Assembly (NCBI GenBank): GCA_963971285.1
Contig: OZ020250.1
Span: forward strand, 13,066,499-13,130,498
Origin: Astropecten irregularis
Lineage: Eukaryota; Echinodermata; Asteroidea; Paxillosida; Astropectinidae
Reading direction: 5' to 3'
DNA length: 64,000 nucleotides
The notes under the pieces were generated by a model. That model ran no database searches. It saw nothing but the letters and a program-made list of their open reading frames with translations, and was not told the DNA's origin. The translations under genes were made by a program, and so were the position numbers. Of this stretch, positions 22,401 to 34,400 are shown piece after piece (the first letter of the stretch is position 1; each line of letters opens with the position of its first letter).

Positions 22401-25400
22401 CAATGTGCACAGTTTGATTGACAGGCCGGAAGGGTCCATTATCTTCCATGATAGAAATGACTAATTGTTCCTTTGTTATGATAGCTTTGTTACAGGACGA
22501 AACTAACCTTGAATTTTCAAATTTCCTGGTGACTTCTTCGTCGAATCCCTTGTTCCCCTTGGCTTTCCACATCAGCCAGAGTTTGAGGGCGTCCACTTTG
22601 CGGCTGCACTGGAGAGATTTATCACCCGTGTCATAGGACATGTCATAGAACTTGTCCTTCTGGAACAGGTAGCTGGCCGAAGCGGAGTGACCATGGTGCA
22701 TAAGACCCTCCTAGAGATTACCAGACGAGAAATAAAGAATGTCATTGAAGGAGTCCCTCTTTCAAGTGACTGCTTGTTAGGGGATACGTGCATAATACAG
22801 GGTGTCCCAGAAAAAACGCAACACTTGTGTCGAGAACTATTATATAAAAATTAAACTGTTTATCACTTCAAAATTCAGATATGTGATACAGCTATTTCTT
22901 GGCTTTCACCAATTCACCATGTAGAATTTGAGCAAAATTGGACTAAAATTGAGTGCCAAAAAAAGTAACACTAAATTACCCAATCTCAAAGCCCGATTTC
23001 CATCTTTCTTTCATACACATTATTGTATTGTCCATTAAGCGTGTTATCCTTGCAAATTTATTTTTAAGGAGTACTCTTTCAATTGCTCATATTTTCGCAA
23101 ATTGCAGCCCCAATATGCTTAATTTCTACATATGGTTGTATCACATATCTGAATCTTGAAGTGATAAACAGTTAAACTTTAACATAATGGGTCCCGACAC
23201 AGTGTTGCATTTTTTCTGGGACACCCTGTATACATGTGCATAATGGGACACTTCGGGCTCAGAACGAGAAACCTGGAGACACGTGGTCACCAAAAGCCTC
23301 ACTGACTACGAAGTGATACTTTCCCAGCAGTCTGATGCCAAGAGGGTCTAAGAAGGAAAGCATCAAGCCAGGCAGACAACCCCCATCCTACAGCCTTTAT
23401 CTGTAGACAGTGTCAGCGGGACTGCCACTCTCACAGCAGGCTGGTCCGAGAAACCTGGAGACAATCAAGTGGTCACCAAAAGCCTCACTGACTATGAAGG
23501 GACACTTGCCCAGCAGTCTGATGCCAAGAGACAAAGAAGGAAAGCGTCAAGCCAGGCAGACAACCCTCATCCCACAGCCTTTATCTGTATACAGTGTCAG
23601 AGGGACTGCCACTCTCCTATCGGGTTGGTCAGCCACACCCGACGCTGTTCCCAAACCAGACCAACATCCCAGAATGCAGGACCGTAGTCTTTCCAGACTG
23701 AAGAACACCACACACACTAATGCTAAACATTAGAAACTGTGCAGTTACAAAACATAAAGAAGAATGATTTTTTGATCTTGCCAAGATCAATTTTTTTTCT
23801 GGTCTTCGGTTTTACTCTTTCTGAACAAATACACCATTTTCTTCTTTCTTGGGGGAAAAAATATTTTAACGGTATGTTTCGACCAGCACCATCTCAATAT
23901 CCTGAAAGTTATACTTAAATCTGTGAACATTTCTGTTTGGGTATGTTACCAATCCTGTACTGTATAGCTTTAACACCGCCAGCACCACCCGGGGGCAACG
24001 TAAATTATCTAACACCGCAATGTAAAAAACAAACACAAATATCGATAATAAAAGCCACCGAGATAGAAAAATCATCTTGCAATCACAATTTGCAGAAAAT
24101 GTGAATCGGTCTGAGACAATTCTCCAAAAACAAGCAACATCGAATTTGTTTAACACTACTTCAACATACAAGCAACATCGAATAGCGCTCTCCACTAATG
24201 AGTAATGACGTCACAAAATCCCTGGATGTCAGACAAACATTGTCTCACACAAGTAGTGTACATGCACGCAAACACGCACACACGTTTGCATGGCTGCAAT
24301 GTTTGTCTGAGATCCGGTGCTATTTTAAAAGCAAGTGCGGAGCGCTATTGGTCTGATACAATACTTCAAATACAAGCAACATTGAATTTGTCCGACACAA
24401 AACTTCAAATACAAGCAACATCGAAACATTTAACCGCTCGTCCAGAAGCACATCTACTGCTAATATTGCTACTTTGCTGACAAACTATGCCATGAATCAT
24501 AATACATCTAGGACACAAATTATCTTAAGGGGAAGTTGGGAGTGATTTCACCCACTACATTGCTACAAACTCGGCACAAAATCACAAGGAGGCTGGACAG
24601 TAGGGGAGATTGAGATTACAATTAAAAGAGGGCGAGGGCATATAGATATCGGAAGAATAAAACACTAGATGGGAAACGCGTGCGCGCCTGCCATTACTTG
24701 TGCAGAAAACTTTCTTGCTGCTCATGGACGCGCTAAAAGGTCACGTGAATGAGGCGACGCACAATGGTAAAATGGAATAAACAACATCAAATTAGCAGAG
24801 TAAAAGGGCTAATGTCTTTATATCCATATTAAGTTGTTCAAGGTAAATTCCCATTCGGACTTGAATAGCCACTGGAACTTTTCATTTTATTTAGCCTCAT
24901 TCACGTGACTAAAGGCAACCCCCACACTGAATGCACGTCTGATACGCGTTTCCCATCTAGTGTTTTATTCTTCTGATATCTATGGGCGAGGGAGGTATAC
25001 ACCCATCATAAGTCAGCATTGCCGTCGGCAAATCATCTTTGAATGAGTAGATCATTCCACAGGGTTTGGGCAGGATTATGTGTCCACATCACTTCAGCAA
25101 ACTGGAATCATCTGTAATCCCTTAATGTGCACATTTAACGATGCTCTGCCCCCAATTTCATTCTTGAACACTTGAAGGGGAACAACATGTTCTGATCAAA
25201 AATAACCAAACTGAATGGCCTAGAGGGCCATTTCAAGTGGGCCATTTCAAGTGGCCACCAAGGCCAAGACTAGGGCAACGGAAGCCTCAATGGCCTTGGT
25301 AAAAATTCAAGGCCTGCAGGCCTACAATGTTGTCCCTCTTGAGGTAATAACTGAAAACCCATTTGGCTCAGGTGGGATTCGCACCCTCCTGCTTACTAGT

Positions 25401-28400
25401 GTATTTATGCCATGTACTGCTAGGCCACCGAGCTACATGTAGCTGGGGTCAGTGGGGTGAATCAGCGGCGTGTACCCCAATTAATCATGAATATCAATGA
25501 TTTTCCACAAATGATCTACAAATTAGACTTGCCCTTCACCGACGTAGATGTGCACTGTGCACACTCAATATGACCTCTATATTCTACCAAATGGGTTATG
25601 GGAAGCTATGAACAGTAAACAATGAACAAACTAATTAACCAATACTTACATGAACTCCTGTACTTTTAGTATACTACAAGTTTGTATTTGATAAAAATGA
25701 TTTTAAAAGAGTAAAAGGCATTAGTTATGATTATGAAGTGTTTTCAAAGTTTTTACTTTCATCTTTTAGGTGTACTATATGTATTGTTAAATCATATGAT
25801 ACTGATTTTATTTTGAATAACATCATTGTGCATCGATATGACTGCCCAGGTTCTTAAGTACCAAATTAGTAAATTGCACATGAAACGTATGTCAACTGGC
25901 TCTGTCAAAATGAGTCATATCAAACCAGATGGTTTATGGCAAAATGAACACATGGAGAAAACTCGCTAGATTATATCAACCAAAAATATAGTAAGATTTG
26001 AGGCTTTACATGGTGACGATTGGTATGCGGATCGGTTTGCTGAAACACCATGTAATATTAATTTGTACTTTGGCACTTCTCGTAAGGTCTCAACGTTTCG
26101 ACTAGTCAACTGATGAGGACTAGAGCAGGCTAGGCAAAACGTTGAGACCTTACGAAAGGTACTAACGAAATAGAAGTACGAAAGTATACAAATGAATTTT
26201 ACATGGTGTTTCCACAAACCAATCCACATACGGCACAAAAATATAGTCTTTAACTGTGCAATCGACCATTCTACACCTGAAAAAACACGATATTTGATCT
26301 TATGATGTTATGCATCTTTCTAATGGTGCAGAAGTATACTTTCTTCCTCCATGCTTCCGTCAGAAAGTTCATTTCTATTCTATTTCTACCTCAGGGTCTC
26401 AAAAAGATTAAAAGACAAGGAATGATGAACGGTGGACATGAAAATCTGTGTGAACTGGGCCAAATTTCATGGAATCCGTTACCGTAAGCAAAAATTCTAC
26501 GCTTACGTTAGCAGACTTTTTTGGGTTACGGTTAGCGTATTTCATGGGAGAGTTTTCTTTTTGGTAACGGTAAGCAAGCTAGGTTTTTCTGCAGAATGCA
26601 TATGACAGTGCTCTGGCAGAAAATAATCACGGTTACCCTAGAAATTCTTTGCAAACCGAAAAGTCTAGATTACGGATTCCATGAAATAGATTTCCCGCAA
26701 AGCAGTGCCCGTAAGCACAAAAATAGGCCGTAACGGAGTCCATGAAATTGGTCCCTGGTGGTCAGGTCGGGAGTCAACCTATGTTTTTACAATAATATTT
26801 TATTAATGGGCAGTAAAACCAGTAAACTTGACAAACAGAAAAACTCTTCAGGCCTCGATGACCTTTATCTCCAAGACAACAGACTTGAGATCAAGTCTAA
26901 GAATGAGGACGCACCCATTTGAATGCACAGGCAAATCATAATTGTCATGGCACTGTTAGACTCTTTACCAGCCTGCTTACCTGCTCTCTGATTAAGAAGG
27001 CGGAGCACTGCAGTGGCACGCCCATCAACTTGTGCTGGCACCAGGTCAGGGAGTTACTCCTCTCCACGCCTTTCATCAGGTGACGGTATTTGGACGACAC
27101 TAGAGCACCACCACCCCACGCAGCCTACAAAGTAAGAAATGTGCTTTAAAAATATATCTTTCCTAAAATGCCCACACAGGGTTTAAGTCAGTTACATTTC
27201 TTACTGTTAAGTATTGAAGTTTTTTTCAAATGTTCAGGTTTTTTTAAATAACAGAAAAATAAAAACACTTAATTCATATTGGACCTGCTTGTCTTTCAAC
27301 ATTAATACCTTTTAAAAGATTTGGGACTTTTGAGCAATTCCTTTGGAGAATATTGGCAGACTGGGGCTTTCCAAAAAATAATATCTGTACAAGAATAAGG
27401 AAAAACACTGCAACCAGATGCTGCTTGAGTTGTCCACATCATTTTTCATTTAGAGGCTCATTACTCTTTTCAGTAAATTAATTATTTTAAAACTTTTTAA
27501 CTTCGAAAGGTGAATAAAGAAAAATTCGAACCGGCGACCTCCTGAATACCGTATAGACACTCTACCAACTGAGCTATCCAGCCCTAAGTTGGCGGTGTCA
27601 CAAATAGTCAATTATCTTTGTTCGCTTTGCAGTCGGAAGCCATGAAACCACGCACATACTGCCATATCCCAGGGATCATTAAAGGATAATTAAAAGGATA
27701 ATTAAAAAGCCGCATCCTCTGAGTGATCCCCCATGTACTGTTTCTCAGGGTATCTATAAAATGGTCCTTGGGATATAGCAGTAGGCCTATGTAAGTAAGG
27801 TCCGCAGACACACCATGTGAAATACTCATTATGGAAGAAATATGCTCTCTAAATGCAAGAGAGTGAAAATACCACTCGTTCAAAATCGAGTTGTCCTTCA
27901 TGTGGCTCTTGAAAAAGAGTGGTGATTATTTCACTCTTTTGGAGTGGTTTTCACTCTGGGCCAGAGTAAAAAATCACTCAAAACGATGCAAACTTCACTC
28001 TACAAGAGTGGAAAACAACTCCAAAAAGAGTTGCCCTTCATATGGCTCTTCAAAGAGTGGCCTTTTCACTCTTTTGCATTTAGAGAGTGGGTTCTGAGAA
28101 GAACTGGTGACTATGAACTCCACATTTCCTGCAGTGCGCTCTGGCCGTCCTCAAAAGATGACTTCCAAAATGTCCATGTAGCAATTTTTGAAACCCAATT
28201 GAATTTTCATGTTAGTTCTGTGCCCTTCCAACCCCCCCCCCCCCCCAAATTGTGTCAATTTCAGTGAAACTCACATCGATATGAAGCCACAATCCATGTC
28301 TCTCGCAGATATCAGCGATGGGATGAAGAGGGTCGTAAGCTCCAAGCACGGTCGTTCCCGACGTCGCACAGACGAAAAATGGTTCCCAGCCCTGTCGAAA

Positions 28401-31400
28401 TGTGAACAGAGCTAGTGTTTTAATTTAAAAGTTCCTCACTATTACTGCGGAGTAAGATATACATTAAAGGCCTGTTTGTTTCACGCACAAGTTCACAGAT
28501 TCTGCAGATCTGGATCCCATTTTAGAGTATCCTGCATGGGACGTGGATCCACAGATCTGGGATCCTGTGCGTTAAACAAACCGGCCCTAATTGAAAGAAT
28601 CCCAATCTATAGGGGAATTGCATCTTTCTGCAGTAAAAACCATGGTAACCATCATCAAGAATTGGTCACAAAGCTGAAAACTGCCGTAAATTGGCCCAAT
28701 GACCAAGATAAACAAGGCAGAGATTGACCGAGCATTAAACAGAGTTATCTCGTAAGCCCTCATCAAAGCTTCCAGCGTTGTGTGGTTAGTTAAGAGTCAC
28801 CTGGCTACAGTGCCACCGAGCACTGACTGGTTAATGTACTGGGGTAAGCAGGAGGGGGATTCCTTAGTAAAACAGAGCCATGATATCTATCAAGACATCC
28901 AGGATTGTTGACAAAACAAAATTCCTTTTACATATCAGAGACGCTTCATGATCTATCTCAGTTTTCAAGAATCTTCTCAAACCTTTCCTCTTTCGTAGCC
29001 CTGCATGGCTGCTGTCTGTTCCTAGTTGACTTTCTTTGTACAACGCTTTGAATAAAGACTCTACATGATTATTATTTATTCACTGTATTCAACATAAGGG
29101 CCGTCCATAAAGTATGTACGCACAAAATGCTGACTTTTCAGAATCCCCCACCCCCACCCCCAGGTACATGGTGTATGCAGTGGTCCAAACCCCACCCCCT
29201 CCCTACCCCCCCCCCCCCCCCACTTAAACACATTTCACATTATGTTTATCACTTCTCAGGGTACCTTGTTAAATACCATGATTAAAATAGCACAATAATA
29301 TTCTACATCGGGTCCGGTACCGTTATATTGGGACTTCGCTTCCAAATTTCAAAATGAATGATCAAAATGATGACAGGTTTCTATACAGGTATTTTACTAT
29401 TTCGTACTGCGAGTATTATTGTGGAATGCTGGTCAACTCGTACGCCGACCAACTCGTACGCCCCAACTCGTACGCTGACCAACTCGTACGCCGACCAACT
29501 CGTACGCCAACCAACTCGTACGCCAACCAACTCGTACGCCGACCAACTCGTAAAAAAAAAGACTGTAGTCTGTAATAACGAAATAAATGTTAACAAAATA
29601 AATGTGTGTGTTTTGAGAGACTGGAAAGCTTTTTTGTGTGAGAGGATAGTGAGTTTTGGGGGCTCTAATTATTTGTAGTTTGTAATAACGAAATTCTTTG
29701 TGACTGGGTACCTTTTTATTTTTTTCTCTTTTGGGTTGCGTGGGATCGGCATTCTTGTGTGAGAGGATAGTGAGTGTGGGGGCTCTAATTATTTGTTGTT
29801 TGTAATAACAAAATTCTTTGTGACTGGGTACCTTTTTATTTTTTTCTCTGTTGGGTTGCGTGGGATCGGTATTCTTGTGTGAGAGGATAGTGAGTGTGGG
29901 GGCTCTAATTATTTGTTGTTTGTAATAACGAAATTCTTTGTGACTGGGTGGGTACCTTTTTATTTTTTTCTCTTTTGGGTTGCGTGGGATCGATATTCTT
30001 GTGTGAGAGGATAGTGAGTGTGGGGGCTCTAATTATTTGTAGTTTGTAATAACGAAATTCTTTGTGACTGGGTACATTTTTATTTTTTTCTCTTTTGGGT
30101 TGCGTGGGATCTAAAAAGAGCCGTTTTTTTTTTCTCTTTTTTTTTTTTTTTTTGGGGGGGGGGGAACTGGGAACCTTTTATTTCTTCTCTTTTTGGGTTA
30201 AAAAGAGCCGTTTTTTTTTCTTTTCTTATTTCCCCGTTTTAATTAAAATCCTCCCTAACATTTTTTTTGGCACTTCCACATACAGAATGTTTCCTTTTAT
30301 TTCCGTTTATTTTCACAAACGAGTTCCACATAGTGAATTTACAGAATGCTTCCTTTTATTTCGTTTATTTAAATCTACTGAAAAAAAAACCGACCAACGT
30401 TTACAAACTACAAGCTTAATTATACGTGGCGTACGAGTTGGTTGGCGTACGAGTTGGTTGGCGTACGAGTTGGTCGGCGTACGAGTTGACCAAACGGCGT
30501 ATGAGTTGGTTGGCGTACGAGTTGGTCGGTGTAAGAGTTGACCAGCTTCGTTATTGTGTAGCCCCCCCCCCCCCCCCCAACCCCCCCCCCCCGCCTTCGT
30601 CCGTGCACACTTTAAGGATGGCCTCTAAGGGAGACAGTTTTTACGAAAAAAGCTATGATTGAGCGACAGCCCACATTAGGGAGGCAATTGGGTCACCCTA
30701 ATATTTTTCTTGAAAACTAGAAAAAAAATTACCGTTGGAAAACCTTTCTCAATAAAAATTGGTTCTGCTTGGCTTCCGAACAAGTGAAAAAAGAAGAGTT
30801 TATTTAAGTGCTCAACTCTATGGAACTGTCACCCTAACATAGTATTTAGAGTAATCATTATTTTCACAAATAGGTTATTAGGGAGACAGGTTAGCGTCTA
30901 AAAGTGAACATTTGGGAGACGGCAGGAATTCGCTACCTTTTAAAGACCTTTTTATTAAAGGCTACCTTTTTTTGTGTCCATATTTTAATGTAACACAGAT
31001 GACGATCTCAATATGAACATTTTGTGTCAATTTTAAGTTAATTGGCTTGGAAGATGTTTAGAAATATAGGTGTATAAAGTTTGGTGCACAAACCTATGGG
31101 AATGTCTCCCTAAGTACCCATCCTCAGTATTATTATCATGTAGGGATGTGAGTGGCCACACAAAAAAAATATGAAAACACCAAGGAAAAAGCTGAAATTT
31201 TAAAGTTCCTATATTTTTTTGCACAGAGCAGGTGTACAAAAAAGCTGAAATTCTCAGGAGTTAAAATCGCAACAACAAAAATCGGAATTCAGATTTCAAT
31301 CTGAAGTCTCACATCCCTAATCATGATGAAATTCCTGAGCGCCGAGGGAAGGTTGTACTTACATTATTCTTGGCTTGCATGACTTGTTTCTCCAATTCTT

Positions 31401-34400
31401 CCGGTATCATTCTTCCTCTGCGACAAAAAAAAAGAAAAAAATAGAAAACAAATTGTGATAAATATCACAGATGGAACACTTTTATTAAATATATCTAAGA
31501 AGTTATACAACTCGGCCTACATAATTGCACCCTATCTCAAATTCATCTATTGCCAATCATTGTCAGATGTAACACAAAGTGATGCATATTAAATTGTACG
31601 CTTTATTTGTAAGAACTATATTCATTAAATTACTTGACATGAGAAAAACATTTATCTCACACCGAACACAGAAAGCGAGTCTATTTTGATGCTTTTTCTC
31701 TCAACATGCTCAACCCGCAAGCTCCCAAAAATTCAGATTCTCTTAATTTCGTCAATGGGGCAGCAGACAATTCTGTGTGCTTGTGGGCTGAGACTCCTTG
31801 TGTGTGTTCAGTGTGAGATAAATATTTTGTTATCATGTCAAGTAATAATGAATATGGTTGTAACAAATAAAGTGAGGTTCAATATTAAAGTTAAAGAACA
31901 TCCTCTTTAAGATTTCGGAGTCAAAGGCCTCTAAAGGCAATGATTATTCTAGTTCCATGCATTTCTTGGATTCTTCTTTTATTGATCAACCTAAATTTCA
32001 GAGCTCCTGAAAAGGAAATCTTGCAGGGCAAAGAAATGCAGTTTGATAATATTTCACTGGAATGTTACAAAAAACAAGAAAGGAACTGCATGTATAGAAT
32101 AACAGATTTACTTGTCTTCTCACAGCAAGCTCCAAGGCCGCTGTTTTTATTCCATCGAGATAATCACAAACAGCCAACCAAATTGTAATCAAATTAAAAT
32201 TTCCGAGCAGACGGAGAATTTTTCAACCAATGTGGGATTTCCGGGGTTTTTTTTTCACTTACGTCTCGTCGCACTTGACAAAGATGAGGTTTTCCAAGCC
32301 CAGCCCCAGAAATGCCACGCCTTTCTTGAGCGAGTAATGACTCTGCGATATAAAACAAAAAAAAGTATCACTGGCGGTTAGTCACTACTCTCGGTCAGGG
32401 TTTTTGTCACAAGGCCAAAAGACAAAATGAAGTGAACTGAAAAGGAAATGAAATGAGGGCACCAGAAAGATTTTTTTGTTTAATTTCTTTTTTTTTAGGG
32501 GGGGGGGGATGTTGAAGAAGGATAAGTAAGACAACAAAGAGTGGGAAAATTCTTCTTTTTTTTTCAATTAAAAGATGAAAATGGAAAATAATATGTCGAT
32601 ATGTGATCCAATCTGGCAAAATGAGCCATAACTCACCAAAGGTGAAGCCCGGAAAGGGACAGCAGGGAATTTTTTTCCTTAAGTTTTTGATACTAAATCG
32701 TTCGCACGAATTGGCATTTGGTTTGCACGAATTACTTTTCGTTCCCTCAAATTGGTAATTCGTTCCCACAAATTGTTCATTCCTTTCCACGAATAACATT
32801 TTAATTTGTTCCCACGAACTGATAATACATCTAAACAAATTGCTCATTCATTCAAAATGTTTGCACTGATTGAAAAATATTCATTCACACAAAATTATTC
32901 AATCATTCACAAGAATTATTAATTCGTTCACATAAAATATTCATTCATTCACACAAAATATTCATTTATTCACACAAAATCGTTCGCACAAATTGATATT
33001 TAGTTTGCACGGATTGATATTTCGTATGACTAATTCATTCCCGTGAATTCTAATTCATCTGCACAAATTGTTAATTCAATCCCACAAATTATTCATTCAT
33101 GAGAACAAATTAACAATTAGTGGGAACGAAAGAATAATTTGTGCAAACGAATTAATATTAAATCGTGGTTACAAATTAATTCTTTCAGACGAATTATTTT
33201 CTGGCCAACAGATCGATATCCTTGCATTTTCAGGATATAGACCTAAAGTGATGTAGAGAATTGTATCTCATGAGAGACGCAGAGTTTGCAACAATATCAA
33301 GGATTGAGCTGAAGAATGAATCAAGATGACAAAGAAGTTACAAGAATATCTCCACAACCCCTTCTCCTGTCTATTTTGACAAAATCCATCATGGCTAGAA
33401 TTTGCAATGGTTTGAAAGCCAACAAATTAGACACATTGGAGTTATGTTCTCCTGAGCTGGAGGAGCCTTGGCTAGGATAGGATACAAGAAGTAAATATAA
33501 TGATAGAAGTGATCACATGATGGCTCTCACATGTGATCACTTCTATCATAATATCTATGTTGAGAACAAGAAAAATAACAAGATAAGTTCATAAATATTT
33601 TTACTGTTAAGATAATATAAGTCAGTCAGAAATTGTTCAGGATGAAGAGAGGAGCTGCTGAGCTTACAAGAGCGTTGAAATAAATCACAAAGTGATTGTG
33701 CAAGTTAAATTGTTTGTCGTCTTGATTCATTTCTCAACCTGATATCTGTGTTACCATTATAGAGAATTGTATCTCGTGCAAGACGCAGGGTTTGCTTCTT
33801 GCGAAGTCGGGGTCAGAGGATTGAGCCGAAGAATGAATCAAGACGACAAACAATTCAACCTTTATCTATTTTTTTTTCATTCACTCTCAGCAGGGTGCAA
33901 ATTTCTTCCTGAATCTCTTGGGCTTTGAGATTTGGAAAGATTTTGTCACTTCAGGGGTCAATTTCACGAAGCCCATGCGATCGATCGTAACTAGAGTTAC
34001 GAAGGATAACCCATTGTAGCGGGCCTATCCCACGTAGGATTTCAATGCATCAAAAGTCCTACGATTGATAGTAAGTTACAAAGAGTTTGTTGAAATCGAC
34101 CCCCACCAGCGCGGCGCACCCAGGATTTTGTCTTGGGGGGGGGGGGGGCTCAAAGAAAAATTTTCTCCCACAAAACGCCCAACAAACATTTTGTGACTCC
34201 CCCCTTCTCCTCCTCTCCCACATTTTTTTTTTCAGAGACTCTCTTGGGGGGAGGCTCAAGCCTCCCGAGCCCCCCCTGGGTGCGCCACTGTCGACCCCTG
34301 ATTATTAAACCTTCCTTTCTTTTTTCCCCCATCTACAATTCTCTTGACTTTTCCTTCCTGTGTCGTAGCCTGTGCATGATTGTAATGATTTGCGGTCGCA

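Larger units (their letters stand above)
29098..30629. mobile_element. Composite TIR element containing inverted 16-bp arrays and a 120-bp tandem array
   Basis: The outer ends GGGCCGTCCATAAAGTATG (left) and a decayed CACACTTTAAGGATGGCC (right) match the element at 54612-55077. Inside, 29432-29552 is an array of CAACTCGTACGCCGAC units and 30425-30544 the same array inverted. 29634-30112 holds about four copies of a 120-bp unit beginning TTGTGTGAGAGGATAGTGAG. Confidence 0.7.

Noticed and set aside
29432-30544. CRISPR-like array of short direct repeats
   Set aside because: Units are contiguous without unique spacers, the second array is inverted, and the context is eukaryotic.
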